Positions 45,448 to 54,268 of a DNA stretch of 64,000 bases are shown in pieces. The stretch covers positions 4,278,001 to 4,342,000 of the forward strand of contig NZ_JAPEOQ010000001.1 in the NCBI RefSeq assembly GCF_026341035.1. Direction: 5' to 3'. A program made the translations under genes and the position numbers. Position 1 is the first letter of the stretch; each line of letters begins with the position of its first letter. The DNA comes from Streptomyces sp. NBC_01016. GTDB lineage: Bacteria > Actinomycetota > Actinomycetes > Streptomycetales > Streptomycetaceae. The notes below the pieces were generated by a model. That model worked only from the letters and a program-made list of their open reading frames with translations, ran no database searches and was not told the origin of the DNA.

Positions 45448-46353
45448 CTACTTGCGCAGCCGTACTTCGAACGCGTCGCGCAGCCCGTCGCCGATGAAGT
45501 TGAACGCGGCGACGACCAGGACGATCGCGATGCCCGGCGGGAAGATCAGCCACCAGTAGCCGTTCTGCGTGTAGGTGATGCCGGCGGACAGCATCGAGCC
45601 CCAGTCGGCGGACGGCGGCGGGATCGACAGGCCGAGGAAGGCCAGGTAGCTGACGTAGAGGATGGCGTCGGCGATCTGGAACGTGCAGTTGACGATGACC
45701 GTGCCGATGGCGTTCGGGACGATGTGCTTGAACACGGCGCGCGCGCCGCCACCGCCCATCATCCGCATCGCCTGTACGTACTCCCGGTTGCGCAGCGACA
45801 GCGCCTCGCCGCGCACCAGGCGGGCGGGGGAGAGCCAGGCGACGCCCGCGATGATGAGGATCAGGATGCCCTTGCTGGGCGTGATGATCGCGGCCACGAC
45901 CACGAGCAGGAACATCGCCGGGATGGCGAGCGCGGCGTCCGTGATCCGCATCATCGTCGCGTCGACCCAGCCGCCGAAGTACCCGGCGACGGCGCCGTAC
46001 ACGGTGCCGAACAGGGTCGCCAACAGGCCTGCCGCCAGGCCGATCTCGAGGGACGTCTGCCCCGCGACCATGAGCCGGCCCACCATGTCGTAACCGAGGT
46101 CGGTGGTGCCGAGGAGGTGACCCGATGTGCCCGGCGCCAGGTTCGCCTGCGACAGGTCGGTGTGGATCTGCTCGGTCGGGTGGACCAGCGGGCCCAGGTA
46201 GCAGAAGGCCAGCAGCAGCACGAGCAGGATGACGCCGCTCAGCGCCAGCTTGTTGCCCGTGAACACGCGCAGCGTACGGCGGGCCAGCGAGGGTGTCGCC
46301 TGCGCGGTCTCCTCCTGTCCCGGTATGGCAGAGGTCGTCACAGCAGTGGTCAT
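45448..46353 (-). CDS. Peptide ABC transporter permease (DppC/OppC)
   Basis: 301 residues; ATG 46353 overlaps the preceding stop (ATGA). The OppC N-terminal domain (RTLRVFTGNKLALSGVILLV) is followed by five or six helices. The docking loop lies around EYVQAMRMMGGGGARAVFKHIVPNA. Ends FEVRLRK, typical of DppC. Confidence 0.93.
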   Translation of the reverse strand: MTTAVTTSAIPGQEETAQATPSLARRTLRVFTGNKLALSGVILLVLLLAFCYLGPLVHPTEQIHTDLSQANLAPGTSGHLLGTTDLGYDMVGRLMVAGQTSLEIGLAAGLLATLFGTVYGAVAGYFGGWVDATMMRITDAALAIPAMFLLVVVAAIITPSKGILILIIAGVAWLSPARLVRGEALSLRNREYVQAMRMMGGGGARAVFKHIVPNAIGTVIVNCTFQIADAILYVSYLAFLGLSIPPPSADWGSMLSAGITYTQNGYWWLIFPPGIAIVLVVAAFNFIGDGLRDAFEVRLRK

Positions 46354-47300
46354 GACACGCTCCGGATCCGCGGGTCGAGGACGGCGTACAGGATGTCGGT
46401 GAGCAGCGAGCCGAGGACGGTCGCGATGCCGACGACGAGAGTCACGCCAAGCAGGACGGGGAAGTCCGAGCCCTGCGCGGCGTTCCAGAACAGCAGCCCC
46501 ATACCGGGGTAGTTGAACATCGACTCGACGACGAGGGCGCCGCTGAACAGCGTCGGCAGGTACAGGCCGAGCAGGGTGGCGAGCGGGATCAGGGCGTTGC
46601 GCATCACGTGCTTCACCATGATCCGGCGGCTCGACTGGCCCTTCGCCATGGCCGTGCGCACGTATTCCTCGGTGAGGTTGTCGAGGACCGCCGAGCGCAT
46701 GTAGCGGCTGAACATGGCCACGATGCCGAACGCCATGGTCACGACCGGCAGGATCAACCCGGGTATGTCGCCCAGCAGTTGACCGATCGTCTCGCCCTGC
46801 GGTGCCTCCGCCGGGAAGATCGGCAGCACCTGCGCGAACAGGATGATCATGATGAGGCCGAGGAAGAACACGGGCGTCGCGTACAGCAGGAACGCGAGCC
46901 CGGTCAGCGCGTAGTCGGACGCCTTGCCGCGCCGCACCGCCTGGAGCAGGCCGAGCGGCACCGCGATGACGACCGCGAGGACCGTCGACATGAGCGTGAG
47001 CAGGAGCGTCTTCGGCAGGCGCTGGGTGAGCAGGTCGATCACCGGCGAGTTGAGCTTGTACGACTCGCCGAGGTCGCCCGTCAGCAGGCGCTTCAGGTAC
47101 ATCAGGTACTGCGTCGGCAGCGAACGGTCGTAGCCCTGAACATGGTTGAAGTGCTCGATCTGCTGCGGCGTCCCCTTGGGGCCGAGGATCGCGCGGGCGG
47201 GGCCGCCCGGCAGCAGGTGCAGCAGGGTGAAGACGATGATCGAGACGAGGAACAGGACGACGAGCGCCTGAAGGAAACGCTTGACCAGAAAGCCGGTCAC
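46350..47300 (-). CDS. Peptide ABC transporter permease (DppB/OppB)
   Basis: 316 residues; GTG 47300 overlaps the binding-protein stop. Starts FLVKRFLQALVVLFLVSIIVF, has six helices, and the docking loop EYVRTAMAKGQSSRRIMVKHVM. The motif LLHLLPGGPARAILG is typical of OppB. Forms the channel with the DppC-type permease. Confidence 0.93.
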   Translation of the reverse strand: MTGFLVKRFLQALVVLFLVSIIVFTLLHLLPGGPARAILGPKGTPQQIEHFNHVQGYDRSLPTQYLMYLKRLLTGDLGESYKLNSPVIDLLTQRLPKTLLLTLMSTVLAVVIAVPLGLLQAVRRGKASDYALTGLAFLLYATPVFFLGLIMIILFAQVLPIFPAEAPQGETIGQLLGDIPGLILPVVTMAFGIVAMFSRYMRSAVLDNLTEEYVRTAMAKGQSSRRIMVKHVMRNALIPLATLLGLYLPTLFSGALVVESMFNYPGMGLLFWNAAQGSDFPVLLGVTLVVGIATVLGSLLTDILYAVLDPRIRSVS

Positions 47301-49138
47301 TTCTCGGCTCCCTTCTTGACGAAATACCAGTGCGAGGGCTGGAAGGTCACGGTCGGGTTCTGCTCGATGCCGCGCAGGTCATTGCGGATCACCGACACCT
47401 GGTACGCGGGGTTCGGCATCCACATCACCGGAAGCTGCTCGGCCAGGTACTCGCCGTACTCGTGAATGGCCTTCATGTCGGGCGCGTACTGCACGGCACT
47501 GATGAGACGGTCGGCCTTCTTGTCGCTGTAGTTGCCGAAGTTGGAGGAGGCGCCCGTGGAGAAGAGCTGCTCGCCGCTCGGGTTGAGCGGGTAGTACCAG
47601 CTGCCGGCGGTGCCGAAGAAGGACATGTCCCAGTTGCAGCCGGAGTCCTTCGCCTTGCACGGAACGGAGTTGCCGAGCACGGAGTTGAGCGGCTGCTGAC
47701 GCACGGTCAGATCGATGCCGGCCTTGCTGAGCGAGGACTTGAGCTCCTGCATCATGTTCGTCGTCTCGGTCGAGCCGGACTGCGAGAGCAGGGTCAGTTC
47801 CAGGGGGTTGTTCCTACCGATGCCCTTGCCGCACTCGTCGTCACCCGTGCCGGGCCGGACGCAGCGCGCAGTGCCGTCGACGGTCTTCCAACCGTGCGCG
47901 GACAGCAGCGACTTGGCCTTCGAGACGGAGAACGGGTACTGGTTGTGCGCCATCTCCTTCGACAGGTACTGACTCTTCGGCGTGACCGGGACCGGGCCGA
48001 GCGTCTCGGTCGCGCTGCCCTGCCAGATGACCTTGCTCATCGCCTTCTGGTCGACGAGGTGCTGCATCGCCTGCCGGATGTAGAGCTGGTTCATCTCCGG
48101 GCCCGCGTGGGTGGAGTTGAAGTTGTAGACGATGTAGGTGGCCGCCCAGCCCTCCCACGGGTCGACGCGGTACCCCTTGCTCTCGAACTTCTCCTTCTGC
48201 GCCATCACCGACGGCGGGATGTAGCCGTAGTCGACGCCGCCGGAGCGCAGCACGTTGTACTCGGAGTCGGCGGTGGTGAAGGGCTTGAAGACGACCTTGT
48301 CGAGGTGCGGGCGCTCCGACTTCGGGCCGGTGTACTTCTCGTTCGGGACGAGTGTCACCTGTCCGTTGTCCCGCCAACCGGCCAGCTTCCACGGCCCGTT
48401 GACGGTCTTCCACAGCGGGTCGGTGCCGTACGAGCCGAGGCTCTTGGCATGCTGGCTGAGCCGGGCGAAGACCGCCTTGGCGCCCTTCGTGGTGCGGTCG
48501 AAGTCGCCGACCTTGCCGCCGTCGGTCTTCGCGTCCCAGGCGTGCTGGGGCAGCGCGCGCATGTAGTAGAGCTGATTCGCCGTGAACCAGTCCGGGTTGT
48601 ACGCGCGCTTGAGGTGCAGCCGTACGGTGTGGTCGCCGACGAGCTCGAACTTCTTGACGTTGTCCGGGATGTTGCCGACCGAGTAGCCGCCCCAGTCGGC
48701 TTTGTTCGCCTTGACGAGGTTGAACCAGAACTCGAGGTCGCGACCGGTCACCTCGGTGCCGTCGGACCACTTGACGCCCTTGCGCAGCGGGACGGTCACC
48801 GTCTTGTTGCCGTCGCTGTACTTCGGCTCGAGGCCCAGCGTGCTCGGGCCGTGCGTGACCAGCTCGCCCTTCTCCTGCACGGCGTCGTACACGGGCATGT
48901 AGAGCTGCGACTGGATCGCGTAGTTGTAGGAGCCGCCGTAGCCGGGAGCGCCGATCGGGAAGATCCAGTTCGGGGTCGCCGCGGGCGGCAGGGCCATGGT
49001 GGCCGTGCCTCCCTCGACGGGAGTGCCGCCGGTGCGGCCCATGGCGATGCTGCCGGCCTCGTGCGTGCAGCCGGTGAGCGCCACCAGCGCCGCCGCTAGG
49101 GCGAGCGCCGCGGACGCCTTTGACCTGAGGGAACGCAT
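47297..49138 (-). CDS. Peptide ABC transporter substrate-binding lipoprotein (family 5)
   Basis: 613 residues; ATG 49138 with GGAGG 9 bases upstream. Signal with lipobox ALTGC, then the family-5 fold (LRKGVKWSDGTEVTGRDLEFWFN). It binds an oligopeptide or peptide-like compound outside the membrane. First gene of the importer operon, divergent from the ROK/M81 pair. The four Cys residues in the C-terminal half (CVRPGTGDDEC, CKAKDSGC) probably form disulfides. Confidence 0.93.
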   Translation of the reverse strand: MRSLRSKASAALALAAALVALTGCTHEAGSIAMGRTGGTPVEGGTATMALPPAATPNWIFPIGAPGYGGSYNYAIQSQLYMPVYDAVQEKGELVTHGPSTLGLEPKYSDGNKTVTVPLRKGVKWSDGTEVTGRDLEFWFNLVKANKADWGGYSVGNIPDNVKKFELVGDHTVRLHLKRAYNPDWFTANQLYYMRALPQHAWDAKTDGGKVGDFDRTTKGAKAVFARLSQHAKSLGSYGTDPLWKTVNGPWKLAGWRDNGQVTLVPNEKYTGPKSERPHLDKVVFKPFTTADSEYNVLRSGGVDYGYIPPSVMAQKEKFESKGYRVDPWEGWAATYIVYNFNSTHAGPEMNQLYIRQAMQHLVDQKAMSKVIWQGSATETLGPVPVTPKSQYLSKEMAHNQYPFSVSKAKSLLSAHGWKTVDGTARCVRPGTGDDECGKGIGRNNPLELTLLSQSGSTETTNMMQELKSSLSKAGIDLTVRQQPLNSVLGNSVPCKAKDSGCNWDMSFFGTAGSWYYPLNPSGEQLFSTGASSNFGNYSDKKADRLISAVQYAPDMKAIHEYGEYLAEQLPVMWMPNPAYQVSVIRNDLRGIEQNPTVTFQPSHWYFVKKGAEK

Positions 49139-49202
49139 GCCGAAGGGCCTCCAAGGGGAAGGGGTGCGGCCCCGTGTGAAGATTCGACGAGGGGCGCCCG
49201 AA

Positions 49203-49231
49203 CGCTAAGTCGACCGTTCGAAACAAGTCAA
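49203..49231 (-). promoter_or_regulatory. Possible promoter of the peptide importer
   Basis: Minus strand TTGACT (49231-49226), 17 bases, TTAGCG (49208-49203). The -35 is good and the -10 weak; 64 bases before the binding-protein start. Confidence 0.3.
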
Positions 49232-49292
49232 TAGGTTCATTCGGAAAGTAATCCAAAAACCCCGGGGTCTGGCGCACTTGGTTCGGGTGCGG

Positions 49293-49323
49293 CTAGTGTT
49301 CGGTCCGGCATCGAACAAACTAG
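49293..49323. promoter_or_regulatory. Inverted repeat in the importer/ROK divergent region
   Basis: CTAGTGTTCG (49293-49302) faces CGAACA-AA-CTAG (49312-49323), a dyad with two unpaired bases. Candidate ROK operator core, next to the iterated repeats that begin at 49332. Confidence 0.5.
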
Positions 49324-49331
49324 TCGAAGTA

Positions 49332-49379
49332 AGTACGCAACTAAGCACGCAGCTAGGTACACATCTAGGTACGCAGCGA
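49332..49379. repeat. Four 12-bp direct repeats upstream of a ROK gene
   Basis: Units at 49332, 49344, 49356 and 49368, consensus RGTACGCARCTA, directly abutting and ending 22 bases before the ROK start. The array is in the divergent region between the peptide importer and the ROK/M81 genes, so it is placed to act on both. Regulatory iterons are likely; a microsatellite-like expansion is the alternative. Confidence 0.8.
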
Positions 49380-49401
49380 AGTGCGACCCCAGGGGGACCG
49401 G

Positions 49402-50589
49402 ATGACGGACACCGCGAACGAAGGCGAGCCGGGTTCGGCCCGGCACATACTCCGGCTCGTCTCGTCCGGAGCCGCCTCCTCCCGCGCCGACCTCGTCAGG
49501 GAACTGGGCCTCGCGCCCTCCACCGTCTCGCTGCGCGTGCAGGAGCTGGTGGCCCAGGGCGTGCTCACCGAGTCCGGCGAGGGCGCCTCGCGCGGCGGAC
49601 GCAGGCCCCGGCTGCTGCGGGTCAAGGCGCAGGGCGGCGTCGCGCTCGCCGCCGACCTCGGCAGCCGGCACGCGCGGCTCGGCGCCGTCGACCTCGGCGC
49701 GGCCGTGCACGACGCCGTCGACCTGCCGCACGACATCACCGCGGGACCCGAGTCCGCCGTCGACTGGCTGTGCGGTCAAGTGGCTCGACTCGCCGCGAAG
49801 CAGAAGGAGTCGGGGCGCACCGTGCGCGCGCTCGGCGTCTCCTTCCCGGGCCCCGTCGACCCGGCGGACGGCCGCGTGCTGAGCCCGTCGCGGATGCCGG
49901 GCTGGCACCGCTACCCGCTGCGTGACGTCCTCACCGAGCGGCTCGGCATGCCGGTGACCGTGGCCAACGACGCCACGATGATGGCGGTCGGCGAGCACCG
50001 CACCTCCCGGCCCGAGCTCGACCACATGGTCGTCGTGAAGGCCGGCCGCGGCATCGGCAGCGGCGTCATCGTCGCGGGCCGGCCGCACGACGGTGCCAAC
50101 GGGAGCGCCGGAGACATCAGCCACGTCCGCGTGGAGGAGGCCGGTGAGCGGCCCTGCTCCTGCGGGAACATCGGCTGCCTGGAGACCGTCGCGAGCGGCG
50201 CCGCCCTCATCCGCGAACTCGCGGCGCAGGGCGTCGACGTGACGAACACCACCGAGCTGCTTCAGCTCGTCGCCGACGGCGACCCCCTCGCCACCACCCT
50301 CGTACGGGCCGCGGGACGACACATCGGCACGGTCCTCTCGGTCGTCGTGAACTTCTTCAACCCGCGGGCCGTCGCCATCGGCGGCGTCCTCGCCACCGCC
50401 GAACCCCTCGTCGCCGCCGTCCGCGGCGTGCTCTACGAGCGCTGTCTGCCGCTCGCCACAGCAGACCTGGAGATCACCACGACGGCCGCGGGCCGCGACG
50501 CGGGCCTGCTCGGCGCGGGCCTCACGGCGCTGCACAACAACCTGCCGTCCACCGCCCCCGCCTTCAAGGAAGAGAGCGTCCACGCATGA
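49402..50589 (+). CDS. ROK-family transcriptional regulator
   Basis: 395 residues; ATG 49402 with GGGGGA 5 bases upstream. Winged helix (SSRADLVRELGLAPSTVSLRV) and a ROK domain (DLGSRHARLGAVDLG, VANDATMMAVGEH, GRGIGSGVIVAGR, GDISHVRVEE). Zinc motif C-x-C-x4-C (RPCSCGNIGCLETV) is intact. Homologous to the ROK at 39932 but controls a different cluster. Coupled to the M81 peptidase (ATGA) and divergent from the peptide importer, which it probably represses. Confidence 0.92.
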   Translation: MTDTANEGEPGSARHILRLVSSGAASSRADLVRELGLAPSTVSLRVQELVAQGVLTESGEGASRGGRRPRLLRVKAQGGVALAADLGSRHARLGAVDLGAAVHDAVDLPHDITAGPESAVDWLCGQVARLAAKQKESGRTVRALGVSFPGPVDPADGRVLSPSRMPGWHRYPLRDVLTERLGMPVTVANDATMMAVGEHRTSRPELDHMVVVKAGRGIGSGVIVAGRPHDGANGSAGDISHVRVEEAGERPCSCGNIGCLETVASGAALIRELAAQGVDVTNTTELLQLVADGDPLATTLVRAAGRHIGTVLSVVVNFFNPRAVAIGGVLATAEPLVAAVRGVLYERCLPLATADLEITTTAAGRDAGLLGAGLTALHNNLPSTAPAFKEESVHA

Positions 50590-52160
50590 CGAGCACCACC
50601 CCGATCACCGGCCGCCGCCTGCGCATCGGCATCGGCGGCATCGGCATCGAGTCGTCCACGTTCTGCCCGCACCGCTCCACCACGGACGACTTCCGGCAGA
50701 CGCGGGGCCAGGACCTCCTCGACCGCTACACGTGGACGCAAGCCGACTCCGACCTCGCGGAGCTGGTCGAGTGGGTGCCGCTGCTGCACGCGACCTCGCT
50801 GCCCGGCGGTCCGGTGGAGGCCGAGTCGTACCTGATCCTCAAGAACGAACTCGTCACCCGCATACGGGAGGCGGGCCCGCTCGACGGACTCGTCTACGAC
50901 ATCCACGGCGCCATGAGCGTCATCGGCCTCACCGACGCCGAGGGCGACCTCACCGAGGCGGTCCGCGCGGCGCTCGACCACAACGGCACCCCGGACGACC
51001 CGGCTCGGGGCCGCCCCATGATCTCCACGGGCATGGACCTGCACGGCAATGTCTCGCGCCGCTTCGCCGAGCCCATCGACCTGCTCACCGCGCACCGCCT
51101 CGCCCCGCACGAGGACGCCTGGGACACCCGCGAGCGTGCCGCCCGCAACCTCGTGCACTGCCTGCGCGAGGGCACCCGCCCGCACCGCGCCTGGGTCCAG
51201 GTCCCGGTGCTCCTCCCCGGCGAGAAGACCAGCACCCGCCTGGAGCCCGCCAAGTCCCTCTACGCCTCGCTCGCCGACATCGAGCAGAAGGACGGCATCC
51301 TCGACGCGGCGATGTGGGTCGGCTACGCCTGGGCGGACGAGCCGCGCTGCAAGGCGGCGATCGTCGTCACCGGCGTGGACGCCGAACTGGCCTCCCAGGA
51401 AGCCGAGTTGCTGGCCCGTCGCTACTGGGACGCCCGCAAGGACTTCCTCTTCGTCGGCCCGACCGGCGGCGCCGAGGAATGCATCGAGAAGGCGGTCGCC
51501 TCCGACAAGCGGCCCTTCCTCATCAGCGACTCCGGCGACAACCCGACCGCGGGCGGCGCGGGCGACCTCGCGTACATGCTGGGCAAGCTGCTGGAGAACG
51601 ACGCGATTCGCACGGGGAAGGTCACGGCCGTCCACCCCGGCATCACCGACCCCGTCGCCGTGGCGGCCTGCTTCGAGGCCGGGGTGGGCGCCGAGGTGAC
51701 GCTCTCCGTCGGCGGCAAGGTCGACGCGAACCACGGCGGACCGTACGAACTCACCGGCACCGTCGAGGCGTTGCAGCGCGCAGCCGACCAGAAGGACCGC
51801 GCGGAGGGCGGCGCGTACGACCGCGGTGTCGACATGGCAGCGGTCCGCGTCGGCGGCCTCACCGTGATCCTCGTCGGGCGCCGCAAGCCGTTCCACACGC
51901 TCGCCGACTTCACGGGCCCGTCCGATGGCGGCCTCGGCATCGACCCGCGGACGTACGACGTGGTCGTCGTCAAGATCGGCTACCTGGAGCCGGAGCTGCA
52001 CGACATAGCCGCGGACTGGCTGCTCGTGCTCACCCCCGGCGGCGTCGACCAGGACCTTCTGCGCCTCGGACACCACCGGGTGGAGCGCCCGCTGTACCCG
52101 TTCGACGAGGACGCGTACGAGGTCGGGGCCGGCCCCGACCTCACACCCGTCATCCTCTGA
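50586..52160 (+). CDS. M81-family metallopeptidase (MlrC-like)
   Basis: 524 residues; ATG overlaps the ROK stop. MlrC N-terminal domain: IGIGGIGIESSTFCP, VYDIHGAMSV, STGMDLHGNVSRRF and HRLAPHEDAWDT supply the metal-binding Asp/His residues. The C-terminal domain has FLISDSGDNPTAGGAGD. MlrC completes breakdown of the linear peptide product of microcystin in sphingomonads; the actinobacterial substrates are unknown. Joined to a peptide importer and a ROK regulator, it is well placed to cleave an imported modified peptide. Cytoplasmic. Confidence 0.9.
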   Translation: MTSTTPITGRRLRIGIGGIGIESSTFCPHRSTTDDFRQTRGQDLLDRYTWTQADSDLAELVEWVPLLHATSLPGGPVEAESYLILKNELVTRIREAGPLDGLVYDIHGAMSVIGLTDAEGDLTEAVRAALDHNGTPDDPARGRPMISTGMDLHGNVSRRFAEPIDLLTAHRLAPHEDAWDTRERAARNLVHCLREGTRPHRAWVQVPVLLPGEKTSTRLEPAKSLYASLADIEQKDGILDAAMWVGYAWADEPRCKAAIVVTGVDAELASQEAELLARRYWDARKDFLFVGPTGGAEECIEKAVASDKRPFLISDSGDNPTAGGAGDLAYMLGKLLENDAIRTGKVTAVHPGITDPVAVAACFEAGVGAEVTLSVGGKVDANHGGPYELTGTVEALQRAADQKDRAEGGAYDRGVDMAAVRVGGLTVILVGRRKPFHTLADFTGPSDGGLGIDPRTYDVVVVKIGYLEPELHDIAADWLLVLTPGGVDQDLLRLGHHRVERPLYPFDEDAYEVGAGPDLTPVIL

Positions 52161-52175
52161 GCCGCCCGGGGCTCA
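52158..52175. terminator. Hairpin containing both convergent stop codons
   Basis: TGAGCC-N6-GGCTCA. The left arm begins with the M81 TGA and the right arm ends with the complement of the PheC-like TGA. Short but perfectly symmetrical; probable bidirectional terminator. Confidence 0.5.
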
Positions 52176-53003
52176 ACTCAGCCACTCCGCCTCGTACTTC
52201 TTGTACGTGCCGTCGTGCGTCGCCAAGTGCACGAACTGGTCGACGTACTCGTGGAAGTCGCGGTCGCCGCGCGGCGTCGCGTACGCCTTCTCCGCGAAGC
52301 TGAACGGCTTGTCGGGGTGGACCGAGCACAGCTCGGGGTGGAGATTGGCCTGGTAGAGCGTCTCGCTCGCGTCCGTCATCATCACGTCCGCCCGGCCCGC
52401 CACGATCTCGTCGAAGATCGTGCGGTTGTCCGGGTGGACCTTGATGGTGGCGTTCTGGAGATGCGCCCGGGCGAACTGCTCATTCGTACCACCGGGGTTG
52501 ACGACGACCGTCGTCCCCGCCTGGTCGATGTCCTTGAGCGTCTGGTACTTGTCCTTGTCAGCGCAGCGCACGATCGGCGTCTTGCCGTCCTCGCGGGTCG
52601 GCTCGCTGAAGTACACCTGGCGGGCGCGCGGCAGCGTGATCGAGACACCGCCGACGCCGACGTCGCACTTCCCGTCCGACAGGTCCTTCGTCAGATTCGC
52701 CCACGTGGTGTCCACCCACTCGGCCTTGGCGTCGAGGCTCTTGGCCAGGTCCTTCGCCATGTCGATGTCGATGCCGCTGTACGACCCGTCCTTCGGGTCC
52801 TTGTACGTGAACGGCTTGTAGTCACCGGTCGTGCACACGCGCAGCACACCGGACTTGGGCACCGAGTCGAGCAGGCTGGTCTGCTGCTTCTTGGCGGACT
52901 GCTGGGTGGCCGACGGCGCCGCGGGCGCGGCAGCGGTCAGGCCCAGCAGACAGACCAGGGCGGACAGGGTGGCGACACGCTGTCTGGACGTGCGGCGGCT
53001 CAT
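52173..53003 (-). CDS. Exported cyclohexadienyl/arogenate dehydratase (PheC-like)
   Basis: 276 residues from ATG 53003 (GAGGAG 8 bases upstream). A Sec-type signal peptide without lipobox Cys is followed by a family-3 solute-binding fold. Features match periplasmic PheC: LRVCTTGDYKPFTYKDP, VGGVSITLPRARQVYFSEP, VVVNPGGTNEQFARAHL and DVMMTDASETLYQANLHPEL. PheC converts arogenate or prephenate to phenylalanine or phenylpyruvate outside the cytoplasm. A solute-binding role for the amino-acid importer at 55117 is the alternative, though that system has its own binding protein. Separated from that importer by a LysR gene. Confidence 0.82.
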   Translation of the reverse strand: MSRRTSRQRVATLSALVCLLGLTAAAPAAPSATQQSAKKQQTSLLDSVPKSGVLRVCTTGDYKPFTYKDPKDGSYSGIDIDMAKDLAKSLDAKAEWVDTTWANLTKDLSDGKCDVGVGGVSITLPRARQVYFSEPTREDGKTPIVRCADKDKYQTLKDIDQAGTTVVVNPGGTNEQFARAHLQNATIKVHPDNRTIFDEIVAGRADVMMTDASETLYQANLHPELCSVHPDKPFSFAEKAYATPRGDRDFHEYVDQFVHLATHDGTYKKYEAEWLS

Positions 53004-53119
53004 CTCGGCTACTCCTCGACACGGTGGTTGCAGGGTGAACTGATCGTCCGGTGGCTCACCATGTCAGAAGAGTTCGCGCCGGTGAAGGCGGTGTCCATGG
53101 CTCGGATGGCCTCCGCGGA

Positions 53120-54070
53120 TCAGGCCTCGGGCCGGGGAAAACCAGAAGTGGCCCGCTCCATGTCCACCGCCGCCTCACTCAGCGTCCGCAGCAGCAGCGC
53201 GGTGACCGGCGCCGTCTCGTGCCCCTCGAGGACGAAGGCCGAGACGCGGCGCCCGGCCGCGGGGGCGAGCGGGCGGGCCACGAGCTCGGTGTGCCGCAGG
53301 AGCGGCAGCGTCATGCCGGGCACCAGCGCGATCCCCGCGCCGGCGGCCACCAGCCCCTGCACCGCGAGGTTGTCGTCGGTGGCGAAGGCGATGTCCGGCG
53401 CGAAACCCGCCTCCGCGCAGGCGGCGACGAAGTGGCCCCGGCAGTGCCGGCACCCCGCTATCCAGCGCTCCCGCTCCAGCTCGCCCAGCTCCACGCGGCC
53501 GCTCTCCGCGAGGGCGTGGCCGGCCGGGAGCAGCACCATCAGCGGATCGTCGAGCAGCGGCAACTCGACCAGACCCTCCTCGCTGTCGCCGTCCGCGATC
53601 GTGGCTTCGCCGCCGTGCCCCGCCGAGAAGGCGAGCGTCAGATCGCACCGGCCCTCGCGCAGCGCGCGCAGCGAGTCGGGCGGCTCCTCCTCCAACAGCT
53701 CGACGCGGATGCCCGGGTGGGCCGCGGCGACGCGGGCGACGGTCGCCGGGAGCAGGGTGGCGTTCGCGGCGGGAAAGGCGCAGACGCGGACGCGCCCCGA
53801 CTCCAGGCGCGTGATCGCCTTCAACTGGCCGTGCGCCGTCGCAATGGTGCTGAGGATGCCCGTGGCGTGCCGGGCCAGCACCTGCCCGGCGTCCGTGAGC
53901 CGCAGACCGCGCCCCGCCCGGACGAACAGCGGCGTGCCCGCGGCGCGTTCGAGCGCCTTCATCTGCTGGCTGATGGCGGGCTGCGTGTACCCGAGGTCCC
54001 GCGCGGTCGCCGCGTAGGAGCCCGTGCGCACGACTTCGGCGAACGTCTGGATGTGCCGCGAGTCAAACAT
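53120..54070 (-). CDS. LysR-family regulator
   Basis: 316 residues; ATG 54070. N-terminal winged helix (HIQTFAEVVRTGSYAATARDLGYTQPAISQQMKALE) and LTDAGQ, then the inducer-binding domain. Cys residues in AGCRHCRGHFVAACAEAG may tune ligand or redox sensing. It lies between the PheC-like gene and the divergent amino-acid ABC operon, so it probably controls one or both. A minus-strand TTGACT-N16-TAGCTT (54104-54077) ends 7 bases before its ATG, hinting at a leaderless transcript. Confidence 0.92.
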   Translation of the reverse strand: MFDSRHIQTFAEVVRTGSYAATARDLGYTQPAISQQMKALERAAGTPLFVRAGRGLRLTDAGQVLARHATGILSTIATAHGQLKAITRLESGRVRVCAFPAANATLLPATVARVAAAHPGIRVELLEEEPPDSLRALREGRCDLTLAFSAGHGGEATIADGDSEEGLVELPLLDDPLMVLLPAGHALAESGRVELGELERERWIAGCRHCRGHFVAACAEAGFAPDIAFATDDNLAVQGLVAAGAGIALVPGMTLPLLRHTELVARPLAPAAGRRVSAFVLEGHETAPVTALLLRTLSEAAVDMERATSGFPRPEA

Positions 54071-54268
54071 GGGTACAAGCTATGGAGTTCATCCCGCAAG
54101 TCAAGATCGGTAAGCGTTTCTTGGGGTGGGCAAAGAAATGTGATGTGGACCTTGCCGCGCCCCGTGCGTCAGTGTGTCCGAACCTCATGTTTTCCGAGGT
54201 CAGTGCCGGTCCCGCAGTCCGGACCGACGTGCTCTCGGCCGTCCGTGCCGGGCATCGCCCGCTCCTCC

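Noticed and set aside
49332..49379. Reading the 12-bp repeats as coding for a repeated TQL peptide
   Set aside because: The frame has no proper start and overlaps the ROK promoter region, so a DNA-level role is more likely.
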